From assembly GCF_029168945.1 (NCBI RefSeq), contig NC_083605.1:34981280-35045279 (forward strand): a stretch of DNA of 64,000 nucleotides. Reading direction: 5' to 3'. Position numbers and translations under genes: made by a program. Positions within the stretch are counted from its first letter, which is position 1. Every line of letters starts with the position of its first letter. Shown here one piece after another: positions 36,219 to 50,609 of this stretch. The stretch is from Cannabis sativa. Its lineage: Eukaryota > Streptophyta > Magnoliopsida > Rosales > Cannabaceae. Below the pieces are notes generated by a model. It made no database searches. It saw only the letters and a list, made by a program, of their open reading frames with translations, and had not been told where the DNA came from.

Positions 36219-39200
36219 TTGATTAACAATCGATCAGATTCACTCTCAATCGAATTGATGAATCGGAATAAAAAAAAGCAATTATTTACTTGACTTGCAA
36301 GAATTAAAATTGGAATAAACAGTATTTTCATTGCTATATATATATTTTTTTTGAAAAGAAGTGTTCTTTATTAAGAAGAGCTATCGCCCATAAGAATAGA
36401 CAACAACTCCGAAGGAACCCTATTAATAGGGAACATACTTATAGCGAGAGACATAGAGTGTCGGGCAATAAAATGCGCGGCACGATTCGCAGAACGCTTG
36501 ACAAAAAATAAAGAAACATTTAACAAACTTTGAAGAATGGTCTTGCAATCTTCCACAATCAAACCAAAGCCTGAAGCAAGTCTTTCGGTGCTTCGAGTAG
36601 CTTCCACAGAAACCAAACTGTCTGTCTCAACTTCAACCTGTGAGTAATTGTGTTTTTTCAACAAACTTAAGGCTTCTCTAATGCCCATAATTTATGCTAG
36701 TTCTGGTGCAACTCTGCCTTGTTTAACACCAGCAAAAGCCGAAATCATCTCCCCCTCCGTATTCCTGACCACACACCTGAATCCATGTTTGAACTCATGT
36801 TCAAAAATGGCTGCATCAACGTTTAGCTTAATCCCTACTGTCGGTTTAATCAAAAACTCAGAACCATCACCAACTTTAAGTGGTGAAAGTAAAGGCATGT
36901 TTCCTTTACCTTGAGCTTTCAAGAATTGATCAAGACTTGAAAACGCAAAGGCAACCACATCTCCCACACTTCGAACACGCTCCTTCCAAATTAAATCATT
37001 CCTTGCCGACCATATCGCCCAACACAACATAACAACCCTTCCCACTATCCAATCGAATTGCATTAGAGTTCAGCCAAGATAACAGGGAAGGGTGGTCTCT
37101 GTTAGCAGCAGAAAAATAAGCAAATTCCCAGCAGGCCCAAGCAAATTGGCAAGACACTAAAACATGCATCTCAGATTCGGCAAACACACCACACATGGGA
37201 CAAGTGTTGTCAATCAAAACCTTCTTGATACAAAGATTTACCTTAGTTGCTAAGCAGTTGGAAGCCGCCCTCCACATCAGATCTTTAGTCTTGGGAGGCA
37301 CCTTGAGAGACCACAACTTTTTCCAAAATACATGGCCTTCTGAAATAACTGGAGAATACTTTTGATCTTGGATTAGTTGATAAGCCCTACGAACATAATA
37401 GAGGCCATTTTTCTCAGCAAACCAGTACCAATAATCACCCTCATCTGATTATTTGATTGGAATTCCGAGAATAGTTGCAGCATCACCAGGTGTAAAGAGA
37501 TCATTAACTATTTCAGCATCCCAAGTTCGGCAATGGATTTGAAACAAGCTACTAACTGTGAAGTTATCCAGCCCAGGAACAACAGGAACATGAGAAGCTC
37601 TATCAAGAATCGGCAACCAAGGATCTGTGGTGATTTGCACAGTCAAACCAGACCCTATACCTTTCCTTAAACCAAGCTTAACAGTATCTTTAGCAGCAAA
37701 AATACTACTCCATATAAAACTAGGATTAGACCCCAATTCAGTAGACAAATAATCACCTTGCGGATAGTATCTAGCCTTGAAAACTTTGCTAACAAGAGAA
37801 TCATGTCTGAAATAGCCTCCGACCTTGTTTTCCAAGCATAGCGAGATTGAAATCTCTCAAGTTCTGAAATCCCATACCACCTTTAGCTTTATTCCTTGTC
37901 ATTCTGCCCCAATTCATCCAAATAATGCCACTCCCAATACTTGAACTTTGTTTGATTTTCACCAGAAACTTGCCATCATTTTCTCAAGCTCTTTACATGT
38001 ACCAATTGGAAATAGAAAGACGTTCATGGCATACGAAGGTAGAGATTGAACCACAGATTTGATGAGAACCTCCTTGCCAGCCCGAGAAAGAAATTTACCC
38101 TCCCATCCATTTATTCGCTTCCTCATTCTTTCTTCTAGAAATCCCAAAACAACATTTTTATTGCGACCAACAGTGCTTGGGAGACCCAAATACAAACTAT
38201 CCACCCCAGCTTCTTGAATTTGCATCAAACCGCAGATACGGCTTCTAGTATCCACCCCCGTGTTCGAACTAAAGAACACTGACGATTTATGGAGATTAAC
38301 TTTTTGTCCCGAAACTCCTTCAAAGGTTTAAAGAAGTGATAGGACACGATTAGCTTCCTCCTCCGATGCTTGGCAATACACATAACTATCGTCCGCAAAA
38401 AGCAAGTGGGAGATAGGGGTTCACTTCTAGCAACCTTGCCTGTGATAAGTTTCTGAGCTTCAAAATGCTTGATCAACGAAGAGAGGCCCTCAGCACACAC
38501 TATGAATAAGTACGGGGACAAAGGATACAACCTTGACGGATACCTCTAGTGGGTATAATGGGCCTCGATTTCTGCCCACTATTGATAACATGGTAGCGAA
38601 CCGAGTTAACACAGCCAAGAGTTAGACCGATCCACCGCTCACTAAAACCCATCACACGAAGAATGGCTTCAAAGAAGCCCCATTCAACACGATCGTAAGC
38701 TTTGCTCATATCCAACTTGAGAGCCATATATCCCTTTCTTCCATTAGATTTCCTCTTTAAGTAGTGCATAACTTCAAAAGCTACCATAACATTGTCAGAA
38801 ATCAATCTACCTGAAACGAAAGCACTCTGAGTGTCCGAGATAGCATAATTCAAAATTCCCCTCATTCGATTAGCCATAACCTTAGAGGCAATTTCGTACA
38901 ACACGTTACAAAGTAAGATCGGCCTCATATCACTCATTTGTGAAGGATTTTTGTTTTTCGGGATTAAAACAATGTGAGTATCATTGGTTGCAGTCGGGAA
39001 TATGCCAGTATCAAAGAAATCACAAACAAAATTGACCACATCCGGACCAACAATACTCCAATTCTTTTGGTAAAAGGTCGGGGTCATTCCGTCAGGTCCC
39101 GGAGATTTTTCAGGGTGCATTTGAAATAAAGCATTTCTAACTTCGTCTTCTGTAATAGGCACCAAAAGATCTACATTTTGTTCACTAGAGACAACAGGCC

Positions 39201-39347
39201 GAACTCCATTCAGGATAGTACCTAAGTCTATGTTAGATGTTTGGAACAAATCACAAAAATACCCAGTAATGACTGCCTCCAAGCCCGTATCCCAATTAAC
39301 CCACCTTCCATTATGATCTTAAAGTTGCCCAATACTATTGTTCCTCT

Positions 39348-41243
39348 TGTTGGGTTTTATGCCCTAAATAAAACTCATTTCAATATAATCAGATTTACTT
39401 ATTAATATAGATCAGAAATAACATTTAATGTTGCATGGTTCACATGATTTATTTCATGATTATATGTACATAATGTATAAATTCATCTGAAACCCTTTTC
39501 ACATACTTGATCCTGTTTATTGTGCCGTCAACACATTGGAAAGTAAACATGACTATGTGAATAAAGTTTCCTAGATTTATCAGACATAGGGTTTTACTGA
39601 TATGATATTCTACAACAGAGTTTACTTGCATTTGGAGAAATGCTATGTTCTTTCCAGAGCATTGGTTAAAGTAAAGCTCAAGTTGGATGCATGGAGTATG
39701 CATCGGAAGGGACCGATATTGAACTTTGACTTAGATTTATTAAACTTACCGTGATATCTATTCAAGTCAATATCGCCTAGTTGATCCTAGATCAAATGAT
39801 CTTAATCCTGATATGATTAGGCTCAATCTCGAGAGGCTATTCGTGTTCTTTGATTTGTTAGTTAAGCGTACTTTTAGGTCAGGGTGATACGTACATTTTG
39901 GGAACACGGTAGTGCAATTGAGTGGGAGCGCTAGCATAAACATGGAATCTATAGCTTCTATCTGGCGAATAGTAAGCAAAGGATGATCTCCTTCGAGCTT
40001 GACCAAACGAACATAAATGGTGGAGTACTCATTTCACATAATCTGAAATATCATTTATACGGGGTCAAGTGTTTTAAGGAATAAATACATTGTAGGGTGT
40101 AACAGTAATTTAATCCTTTTACAGTGTAGATCATTCATATAGAGGATCAGTGATCAAATTAGGATTATAACAATGGATAACTAATGATGTGTCTATATGG
40201 TGGAACATATAGAGCATTCTATATACTGAGAGTGCAATTCTAAGTTCTATGCGTGGATTCAACGAAGAATTAATAAGTTAGTGAATTTTAGTGATAAATT
40301 CTTGATCTACTTATTGGAAGCTCGGTTATATAGACCCATGGTCCCCGCACTAGTTGAGATAATATTGCTTGTAAGACTCATATAATTGATTTTGATTAAT
40401 CAATTATAATTCTCAAATTAGACTATGTCTATTTGTGAATTTTTTCACTAAGTAAGGGCAAAATTGTAAAGAAAGAGTTTTAGGGGCATATTTGTTAATT
40501 ATGATACTTTGTATGGTTCAATTAATAAATATGATAAATGAAAATATTATTTAATAATTATTTATAGTTATTAAATAGTTAGAATTGGCATTTAAATGGT
40601 TGAATTAGAAAATTGGGGTTTTTGAGAAAATCAGATGCAGAAAAGATAAAACTGTAAAATTGCAAAAAGTGAGGCCCAAATCCACATGTATAGGGCCGGC
40701 CACATTTGTATGGTTTTCCCTCTGATTTTTTCATTATTTTAATGCCAAATAATTCAAACCTAACCCTAGTGGAATGCTATAAATAGATAGTGAAGGCTTC
40801 AGGAAAATTACACTTTTTCCTGACACTTTCTGAATCAGAAAAACCTGAGCCTTCTCTCTCCCTATCTTTGGCCGAACCCACTCTCTCTCTCTCTTCCTCT
40901 TGAATTTCGAAATCCTTAGTGTATGAGTAGTGCCCACACACAGCAAGTGATACCTCAATCATAGTGAGGAAGATCGTGAAGAAAGACTTTCAGCAAGAAG
41001 GAGTTTCAGCATCAAAGATTCAGAGAAAGAGATCCAGGTTCAGATATTGATAATGCTCTGCTACAGAAAGGAATCAAGGGCTAGATATCTGAACGGAAGG
41101 AGTCATTATGTTCCGCTGCACCCAATGTAAGGTTTCTTAAACTTTATATCTGTTTAATTTATCGTTTTAGAAAGTTCTTATTTAGGATGTTAATAAATAT
41201 ACTTGTGAGTAGATCTAAGATCCTGGTAAAATAATTTCCAACA
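39348..41243 (+). repeat. 5' LTR of C3
   Basis: 1,896 bp, TGTTGGG to TTCCAACA. A TATAAATAG near 40779-40787, followed by CT-rich sequence, is a plausible promoter. Confidence 0.95.
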
Positions 41244-41245
41244 AC

Positions 41246-41260
41246 TGGTATCAGAGCCAT
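41246..41260 (+). other. Primer binding site (initiator tRNA-Met) of C3
   Basis: TGGTATCAGAGCCAT two bases after the 5' LTR, identical in core to the C1 site. Confidence 0.95.
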
Positions 41261-44200
41261 GGTAATTGATTTACTTGCAAGAAATTTGGACTTTAAAACG
41301 ATTGTTTGTTTGTTTTTTCGATGGTATCATGTTGTATTGAGTGTTATTTGATGATTGATTGATGTTTGTGAATTTTCGTAAAACATAATTGCGATTCTGT
41401 TTCTGGAATTATTTTTATTGGATAGTATGGAAAAAATTAAGCAAGTTACTTTTTTACAGAACTCAATTTCGATTTAATTTGAATTAGTTATGATTTTTTG
41501 AAGATTCGAAAAAATCGGAGCTGTGCTGAAATTTTCCTGCGATCGCGAAAACTGTCCGTACAGCTCACAATTTTTTTGTTTTTCTTCGTTTTTTCATGCT
41601 TTTTCATGGAATTAACTTCCGATTTTTTGTGTAGTTCTATATTTATACTATTACTATTCCTAATTCAATTCTAATTATCATTTTGAATTAATTTAATATT
41701 TTTTTAAAAAAATTAATTCAAGATATTATTGTAATTTGAATTTGAAAATAGTTAGTATCTATCTTTTTGCTTAATTATCTATCTTATTTTTAAATTTGAT
41801 TATATCTTATCTTATTTTTAAATTTAAGGTCAGATTTTAAATTTTTTAAATAATTTGACCTTATTTAAATTTAAAATAAGATAACTATAATCATGTAATT
41901 TTAAATAGATATAAGATATTTTGCTAACTTTTAAATTTTGTTATTTTATTTATTTAAATTACATTTAAAATCTGAAAAAGATATTCATTTATCTTTTCTA
42001 ATTTTTTATTTAATTTTTATTTATAAAATAACATTTAAATTTTAAAAGTAGTTAGCAAATTTTGAAATGATATTTAGGTTGGTTGAAACCTAATTTTTCA
42101 AAATTGTACGTTTAATTTTAAATTTAAATTTTTTTTAAAAATTTTCGAATTTTTTTTTATTTTATTTTAATTTTTTGAAAATAAATATTTTATTTATTTA
42201 ATTAATTATTTCGAAATTAATTATTTAATTTAAAATTAAATAAATCCTACATCCAACTATCCAGCTAACCTTGTTGCAGGAGTATGTGTTTTAGCTTGTC
42301 TGTAAGTTTTCAAAACCTATTATTACTTGATTGCAAATAGCCATGGTTACTTTTTGCCAGATCTAATGATCTGATGGCTCCCTTGGTCAAGTTAATAATT
42401 TGTAACAGGTATATTTACAATCTTCTTTAATCTGTGTATGACCTAGCAACATGATAGGACCCATCCAAAGTTTGCCTGTGTGAGCCTATGTGTTTAATTT
42501 TATTATAGATGCATATAGGTTGCTGTTGCTAAAATAAATTATCATAGTTCTTGATAGAATTTATTTAGGCCCATTTAGTTTTTGGGTCTATTCAATTAAT
42601 AACAGTTGTTCTTATTAAGGTTAAATTCCTCTCTTTTGGGCCTTGTGTGAGAGTTGGGAGCCATAGAAGTGGGTACGACATACTGAACCCAGCACCCCCT
42701 CACATGAACCACCCCAATTGTGAAGGCTCATTTGCCTGATTTGAATAACTGTACTAGGTTAATTAAACTAGTTTAACCTAATAAAATTGATTAGCAACAT
42801 AATTAATTTCATTTATTTTGAAATTAATTTAAGAAAATTATAGTTTAAAGAATTTTTTATTCTAAGCTAAACTATATGTATTTTCTTGTATTTAATTAAA
42901 TATAGAATTATAACCATCTAGATTCTTTCTGGAGCTTAATTTAAATTTTTCATTAAATATTCCTATTTAAGTTGATATTTAGTTATCTACAACTAACCAA
43001 CTTAAATCTGAATATCTTTTGAATTTCAAATTTTAAAATTAAGTTGAGGAATTTTAGGCATTGATTATTAAGATTCTTTAGATATTTTTTAAGTTAATAT
43101 CTTTTCGAATATTAATTTAAAATGGAATATTTTAGATATTTTTTAGGTTAATATCTTTTCGAATATTAACTTAAAATAGAATATTTTTAAATTAAGTGGT
43201 TACAACTTAATTTTTGATATTTAATTAAATTTAAATTTGAAAATATTTAAGTTCTAGATTTTTTCTAATACAACTTAAATTAGATATTTTTTCAAATTTT
43301 GTGGAAAAGATACTTAGTTAAATAAGATATTTTCTAGATAGTTATTTCTAGACTACTTATTATTTCTAATATTAAATAGGAAAATATTATACATTGTGAA
43401 ATTAATTATTTTAAATAATTAATTTTGGTACAATTTATTTTTTCCTAGTATTAAACTAGAGATTAATAATTAAGCCTTCTCTACACTTAATTATTTATTT
43501 CTTGAATTTAATACATTTAATTAATTTGAAAATTAAATATCTAAGTTGATTTTCATCATGACACTTAAATATTTCTTTTTCATGACACTTAATTAAATAG
43601 AAAATTATTTTTAGTTGAAATTTATTTTTTCAACTAAATTTAAATAATTTTCAAAATATATTTTTTCTTTATTTTATTAATCAAATTTCGAAATTGCATT
43701 TCTTAAATGCTGGAATTTCGAATTTTATTTGAAAAATAGATTAAAGTTGTAAATTATTTATTTTAATTTTGGATCAACTTAAATCAATGATTTTTTCGTT
43801 AATTGATTAATTTAAAATAATTGAATTAAAGTATATTATTAGAAATTGAATTAATTAGTCAAAGAAAAATCTAGATAGATGATATTTTGCTTGAAGTATT
43901 TTTCTAGTGTATTTAATTAAATAGAAAATTAATATTTAAGTTGATTTTCATCATCATACTTAAATATTTGAAATTTTTCTTATATATTTAATTAAATAGG
44001 AAAAAAAAAATTTTGTTGTAAATTAATTTTATTAATTAATTTTGGGCCAACATTAAATTAGAATAATTTTTCCAAGATTTATTTTTTATTTTAACATGCA
44101 TTTTTCAAAAATTGTATTCTTAAATACTTTAATTTTTCGAAATGCAATATATATTTATAGAAAATAAATTTGAGTTGTAAATTAATTTAAATTAATTTTG

Positions 44201-44400
44201 TAACAACTTAAATTGAATATTTTTCTAAATATTTATTGGAAATTATTACTAAGATGGAAATAATTCATGTTATTTTCATAACCATCTAAGTAAAATTTAT
44301 AAATATTAAATTAAAATTTATATTTAGAATTTTTCATTCTAAATTGGAAATTTTAATTAAATAAATATATATTTAAAATAAATAGAATAAATAAAGAGAA
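41261..44400 (+). other. AT-rich leader of C3
   Basis: About 3.1 kb with no credible coding sequence, co-linear with the inverted leaders of C1 and C2. The conserved block is at 42619-42732. At the position where C2 has its GC-rich cassette, C3 has a different short GC-richer stretch (about 41510-41570). Confidence 0.85.
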
Positions 44401-47400
44401 TCAAAGAAAATGCAACTCTTTTTAAATAATGAGCTTTATTATTAAGACATTCGATCTCCATTGTGGGTTTTACACCGCGTTTGTTTTAGTGAGTAATCCT
44501 CCCTAATGGAGGAACGTTCATTAGCAATTTTGCACCGTTTAACCTCGCATGATAAGTAATTTGTAAGTGTTTTGTATGGTATGGATCACCCTAATGGTGG
44601 CGACCATACTTGACTTGCAAATTGCGAAACAATGGTGGAAGCTCATAAGATAGAATTGCCTTGACTCTCGCCTAAACGGGACAACGCTGAATTCCAATCT
44701 TGATTGAATAAAAGGTTGCTAGAATGTTTAACATTTTAGACGAGCTGACAACTCTATTCAATGAATGGTAGCTTTGACTCTCGCCTAAACGGGACACTGA
44801 TATCAGTTTGTTGAAAACCTTGGAAATTATTTAGGATTATAAGTTTTAGTATTTTCACTTGTCATTCCTACTTGCTATATGCTTATAATTTCTGAATTGT
44901 GTATGAATTTATATTGAACCATGTTATTTTCTGTTATTAAGTTGTAGTTTAATTTCGAATCTTCATTGTTGGTCTAACTTGGCTTGTTTATCTAATGAGA
45001 TAAATCCCTAGTGGATTTTCACCATTAGACATACATAATAGTGTTAGATCTCGAAAGATAAATATTGTATATGCGACATCTAGCTGTTCATCAATTGATG
45101 ACACCTTAGACTAGTATTTTTACGATATGAAACAAGAAGATTGTATAAATAAGATTACTTTGACTTTCGCTAATCGAAGCATCGTTGGATTCTTATTTTA
45201 AACGAAATTATCCTAATTCCTCTTAGCTTATTCATTTCGAATTAGCTCAATAACATATCATTGGATGAATGGTCTATAAATCATTTCATGTCATTCTATA
45301 TTTCTCTTAAGAAATTAAATGACGCATATGATTATAATCCCGAAATTCTATTCCCAATTGATATAAATCTTCAATCTTAGAAATCTCCTACTTGTATGGG
45401 CAAATCTGACTTAGAGTTTGAATTTGTAGTGGTGGTCCAAGATAGAATTACTCATTATATTTGGTGTAAATTTAAGTCTTTGACTTTAATTTTAGATTCC
45501 AAATAGAAATTTTCTTATATTTCTAATTCCAGAATACAATACAGTTACACTTTCTCAAGTGTTTAATATCCATCTTCTATTAATGGATTAAAACTGTATG
45601 GAATATGAGTTAGGTATTCTGTGACCAGGATCCACTTGTAATATTCTAAGAACTCTTTGATGTAACTAAACCTATGTCATCAAAAGACACTACCATTTTT
45701 TTTAATCTATGGCATTTGTATCTTGTTCATAGTGGATTTGACAAGATCAATCTCTGCAAAGAGTTAATATGCCTATATCCAGTGAAAGTAAGTTCATCTC
45801 ATTCGCAGATGGATGCACATTCAGGGGTGAATATGAGTTTTTCGCTGTATTCTTAAAATGAAAACTCTAGATTATACCTTTTATGCAAAGAAATTTGAAA
45901 TGTTTGAAAAATTTCATTAATTTCTAGCAATGGTTAAAACCATTAAGGTAAGTGGTTAAAGATCTTGCGAACTGATAGGGGTGGAGAAATAGTTAGTAGA
46001 TATGCAGTTCAAAGATCATTAAATTGATTTTTGAATTATATCCAAAGTTACCTCCCCAGAAATTTCGATTTGCATATTGATGATTAGTTACTAGTCGTTG
46101 CCTAAATCCTTCTATGGTAATACAATTTCAAAATGATGTAATGGTTAGGTGCTTAATGTAAATCATTACTAGATTCATGGATGACCTAATCAAAATCTTA
46201 AGAAAAGCTAGAACTGTTAACCATGGTTTGTTAGCTATTCTAAGTGATTAGGGGTGGACCATCCCATTGTCAATAGATAAGAAAGTGTTTGTTCAAACAA
46301 ATACTACTGTTCTAAGAAAATGACTAAGTCTGAAAACAAGTAGCAAATAAAGGAGATATTTTTCTTGATTCCAAAAGTGTTCTATCATCTTATATAACAT
46401 ATGATGATCCCACTGCCTCTGTTGTCTTGTCACAACTGAAGAGATCAATAGCATTTAGTTTTCTTCGACATAATTCACGGTACCTTGTCGTAGTGGGAGA
46501 GTTTCTAGGAACTCACCTTCTTATGACTTGGGAGACACTAGTGATTAAAATCCATTGTGAGTTTAAACAAGTAATGGATTGTCAAGATAAGAAACTAAGA
46601 AGAAAGCCAATAGAACTATGGTTTAATCCATTCACATGGAATAACCTAAAGTTTTTTATTACAAGGACATAAAAGGAAATTTTAGTTAATAAGTCTATTC
46701 TATGGACTTAACAAACTTCCTGTTCCTAGTATTATAGGTTTGAGTTTATCTAAACCTATGGCTTGTGGTATACCTGGTAATTACTTACTCTAATGCAAGC
46801 AACTTACTTTAGTAAGATGCTGAAGCATTTTCTTTCTAATGGCAATCTATAGAAGCTTCACAACTTCTTAGGTATAGATTTTATTTATCTAAGGAAAAGT
46901 TTCAACTATTCCAGAAAAGATAAAGCCATGAGAGAATTTCTTAAATCAACAGTGAGAGGTCTTAGATATGCTTTTGTATGCCTTAGACCAGACACCTGCT
47001 GTTGAGTGGGAGTAATGAGTAGGTATCAGATAAATCCAGGAGAAGAACATTGGAAGATAATCAAGTAAATCTTAAGATTAAGAAGAGGAACTATATGTTA
47101 GTCTATAAGGGTATGTTTAAAACTCTTAGACTACACCATATCAGATTTCGAAATTTGCCTTTGTGCTAGTAAATCTTTCTGATAAGATGGTGGTTACTCT
47201 GGGGGTGGAATAGTGATTTTGGAGAAGTGTAAAAACCTATCTGAAGTCTCTAGGTCTACCAGAGAGAGACTGAATGTTAAAGCTGCAGGAAAGGTACTTA
47301 TTTAGTCTAAGGAAAGTTCTATACATTTTTGGCATCATTCCAAATTGCCTTAAACTACTAGTGTTAATTTCCTGATTAACCAAAAGTAGTTGCCAAAGAT

Positions 47401-47608
47401 ATAGAATCCAGTATCCCAAGAGAGTAGACATATAGAGAGGAATTTCACATTATCAATTATTTTGTGATTAAGGAAGAGTAATGGTGGAGAAAAGGTTGTG
47501 GTTAATTCAACCTTTCAGATCCTATTACGAGGAGTTTACTACTACTACACTTGATTTGTATATCGAGGTGTTGAGATTATTTGAAACGCACTTTTTGTTT
47601 TATATTAG
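44401..47608 (+). pseudogene. Degenerate gag-pol region of Copia C3
   Basis: Recognisable remnants in order: a GAG-pre-integrase segment (45674-45856) with LWHLYLVHSGFDKIN, which matches the usual LWH-LGH pattern; an integrase remnant near 45940-45990 resembling KTIK-DRGG; integrase-RT linker sequence; and RT/RNase H remnants from 46840 (LHNFLGIDFIYLRKS, then GLRYAFVCLRPDTC and VGVMSRYQINPG). Stops include TGA at 47003-47005 and TAA at 47066-47068, both shared with C2. No recognisable gag exists between 44401 and 45600, where repeated stem-loop-type motifs lie. The longest open stretch is 81 codons and matches nothing convincingly. It has no coding capacity. Confidence 0.88.
44661..45182 (+). 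repeat. TTGACTCTCGCC motif repeats in C3
   Basis: Copies at 44661 and 44774 share TTGACTCTCGCCTAAACGGG. A diverged third copy is at 45160. They correspond to the stem-loop motifs at 27074-27690 in C2. Confidence 0.75.
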
Positions 47609-47622
47609 TGCAAGTGGGAGTT
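47609..47622 (+). other. Polypurine tract of C3
   Basis: The sequence GTGCAAGTGGGAGTT directly precedes the 3' LTR and is the usual start site for plus-strand DNA synthesis. C2 has the same tract, inverted, at 24671-24683. Confidence 0.9.
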
Positions 47623-49516
47623 TGTTGGGTTTTATACCCTAAATAAAACTCATTTCAATATAATCAAATTTACTTATTAATATAGATCAGAAATAACATT
47701 TAATGTTGCATGGTTCACATGATTTATTTCATGATTATATGTACATAATGTATAAACTCATCTGAAACCCTTTTCACATACTTGATCCTGTTTATTGTGC
47801 CGTCAACACATTGGAAAGTAAACATGACTATGTGAATAAAGTTTCCTAGATTTATTAGACATAGGGTTTTACTGATATGATAATCTACAACAGAGTTTAC
47901 TTGCATTTGGATAAATGCTATGTTCTTTCCAGAGCATTGGTTAAAGTAAAGCTCAGGTTGGATGCATGGAGTATGCATCGGAAGGGACCGATATTGAACT
48001 TTGACTTAGATTTATTAAACTTACTGTGATATCTATTCAAGTCAATATCGCCTAGTTGATCCTAGATCAAATGATCTTAATCCTGATATGATTAGGCTCA
48101 ATCTCGAGAGGCTATTCGTGTTCTTTGATTTGTTAGTTAAGCGTACTTTTAGGTCAGGGTGATACGTACATTTTCGGAACACGGTAGTGCAATTGAGTGG
48201 GAGCGCTAGCATAAACATGGAATCTATAGCTTCTATCTGGCGAATAGTAAGCAAAGGATGATCTCCTTCGAGCTTGACCAAACGAACATAAATGGTGGAG
48301 TACTCATTTCACATAATCTGAAATATCATTTATACGAGGTCAAGTGTTTTAAGGAATAAATACATTGTAGGGTGTAAATGTAATTTAATCCCTTTACAGT
48401 GTAGATTATTCATATAGAGGATCAGTGATCAAATTAGGATTATAACAATGGATAACTAATGATGTGTCTATATGGTGGAACATATAGAGCATTCTATATA
48501 CTGAGAGTGCAATTCTAAGTTCTATGCGTGGATTCAACGAAGAATTAATAAGTTAGTAAATTTTAGTGATAAATTCTTGATCTACTTATTGGAAGCTCGG
48601 TTATATAGACCCATGGTCCCCGCACTAGTTGAGATAATATTGTTTGTAAGACTCATATAATTGGTTTTGATTAATCAATTATAATTCTCAAATTAGACTA
48701 TGTCTATTTGTGAATTTTTTCACTAAGTAAGGGCGAAATTGTAAAGAAAGAGTTTTAGGGGCATATTTGTTAATTATGATACTTTGTATGGTTCAATTAA
48801 TAAATATGATAAATGACAATATTATTTAATAATTATTTATAGTTATTAAATAGTTAGAATTGGCATTTAAATGGTTGAATTAGAAAATTGGTGTTTTTGA
48901 GAAAATCAGATGCAGAAAAGATAAAACTACAAAATTGCAAAAAGTGAGGCCCAAATCCACATGTATAGGGCCGGCCACTTTTGTAGGGTTTTCCCTCTGA
49001 TTTTTTCATTATTTTAATGCCAAATAATTCAAACCTAACCCTAGTGGAATGCTATAAATAGATAGTGAAGGCTTCAGGAAAATTACACTTTTTCCTGACA
49101 CTTTCTGAATCAGAAAAACCTGAGCCTTCTCTCTCCCTATCTTTGGCCGAACCCACTCTCTCTCTCTTCCTCTTGAATTTCGAAATCCTTAGTGTATGAG
49201 TAGTGCCCACACACAGCAAGTGATACCTCAATCATAGTGAGGAAGATCGTGAAGAAAGACTTTCAGCAAGAAGGAGTTTCAGCATCAAAGATTCAGAGAA
49301 AGAGATCCAGGTTCAGATATTGATAATGCTCTGCTACAGAAAGGAATCAAGGGCTAGATATCTGAACGGAAGGAGTCATTATGTTCCGCTGCACCCAATG
49401 TTGGGTTTCTTAAACTTTATATCTGTTTAATTTATCGTTTTAGAAAGTTCTTATTTAGGATGTTAATAAACATACTTGTGAGTAGATCTAAGATCGTGGT
49501 AAAATAATTTCCAACA
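47623..49516 (+). repeat. 3' LTR of C3
   Basis: 1,894 bp, aligned end to end with the 5' LTR at 39348. Differences are mostly single substitutions, plus one unit in a CT run. Confidence 0.95.
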
Positions 49517-50609
49517 CCTCTTTCTAGTGCTTGCAACGGAATGGAAATATTTAGTATTTTTATCACCCGAATTTAGCCAGAATTGTTTCGATCTTTGTTT
49601 CCAGAATACTTCACGTTGAGCCAAAACCTCAGAAAGATTCGCTTTCTCTTGCTGGTGTTGTTGAACTAAGCTCGGGTCCCTTCCCCATTTTGAATTTCTA
49701 ATCTGCTTTTTACATTGGTCAATACGCTTTCGAAAATCCCCAGTGATCTCTCGACCCCACTTCTCCAACACCTCCCCACATTTTTGTATCTTTTATTGAA
49801 TATTGTTCAAACCCGACCCCTCCCAACACCCCTCAACCAACTGTTTGCACAATGGCTCCATTAGCCAAGCATTCTTGAAGCGAAAAGAATGAAAGGAACC
49901 AGTAGGGGACGCACCTTTAAACACCAAAAGAATGGGACAATGGTCGGATGTAGAGAACTCCAGGTTGTAAAGAATCGGTTGAGGGAAAGCAGACAACCAC
50001 TCATTAGTCACTAATGCTTTGTCGAGTCTTTCTTCTATCCAGTTGTCACTATTCCTTCCTTTCTCCCAAGTAAACGGGTATCCAACAAGAGGCAAGTCGA
50101 TTAAGTTACAATCATCCAAAGCTCCAATGAAACCCTCAATGATTCGATCCGGGTACAACCTATCCCCTCTTTTTTTCAAGATGAGAACCCAAATTGTTCA
50201 TGTCTCCCATGAGACTCCATGGAAGAGTACTATCATTTTTAATAGAACGAAGGAGGTCCCAGGTTTTGAATCGTAGTTGTCGTTTAGGCTCCCCATAAAC
50301 TCCCGTAAACCTCCATTGAACACAGTGTTGTATCTGAATAGTAGCATCAATGTGATTAAAAGAAAACCCCTGAATTACCACATCACTAGTATCCTTCCAT
50401 AACAGGGCCAGGCCTCCACTATGCCCACGTGCATCAACCACAAAACAACTATCAAAGCCCAATTGGACTCTAATAAACTCCATACTAGTCTTATTACACA
50501 AAGTTTCACAAAGAAATAACAAATTGGGCTTCTTTTGGAACACAAGGTCCGCTAAGAATTGTTTGGCCCGTGGGTTTCCCAAGCCCACGATAATTCCAAC
50601 TTAAGCAAC

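Larger units (their letters stand above)
39348..49516 (+). mobile_element. Complete Copia element C3 inserted in the LINE
   Basis: Both LTRs (39348-41243 and 47623-49516), the primer binding site (41246) and the polypurine tract (47609-47622) are present, and the element is bounded by the perfect 5-bp duplication CCTCT (39343-39347 and 49517-49521). It is the same family as C1 and C2, in opposite orientation. The LTRs differ by roughly 30 substitutions and one 2-bp difference by eye, so the insertion is fairly recent, yet pol is degenerate throughout. Confidence 0.96.

Noticed and set aside
39449..40006. 84- and 79-codon ORFs repeated at 47724-48281
   Set aside because: They repeat because they lie at the same place in the two LTRs of C3, on the strand opposite to the element; no protein similarity seen.
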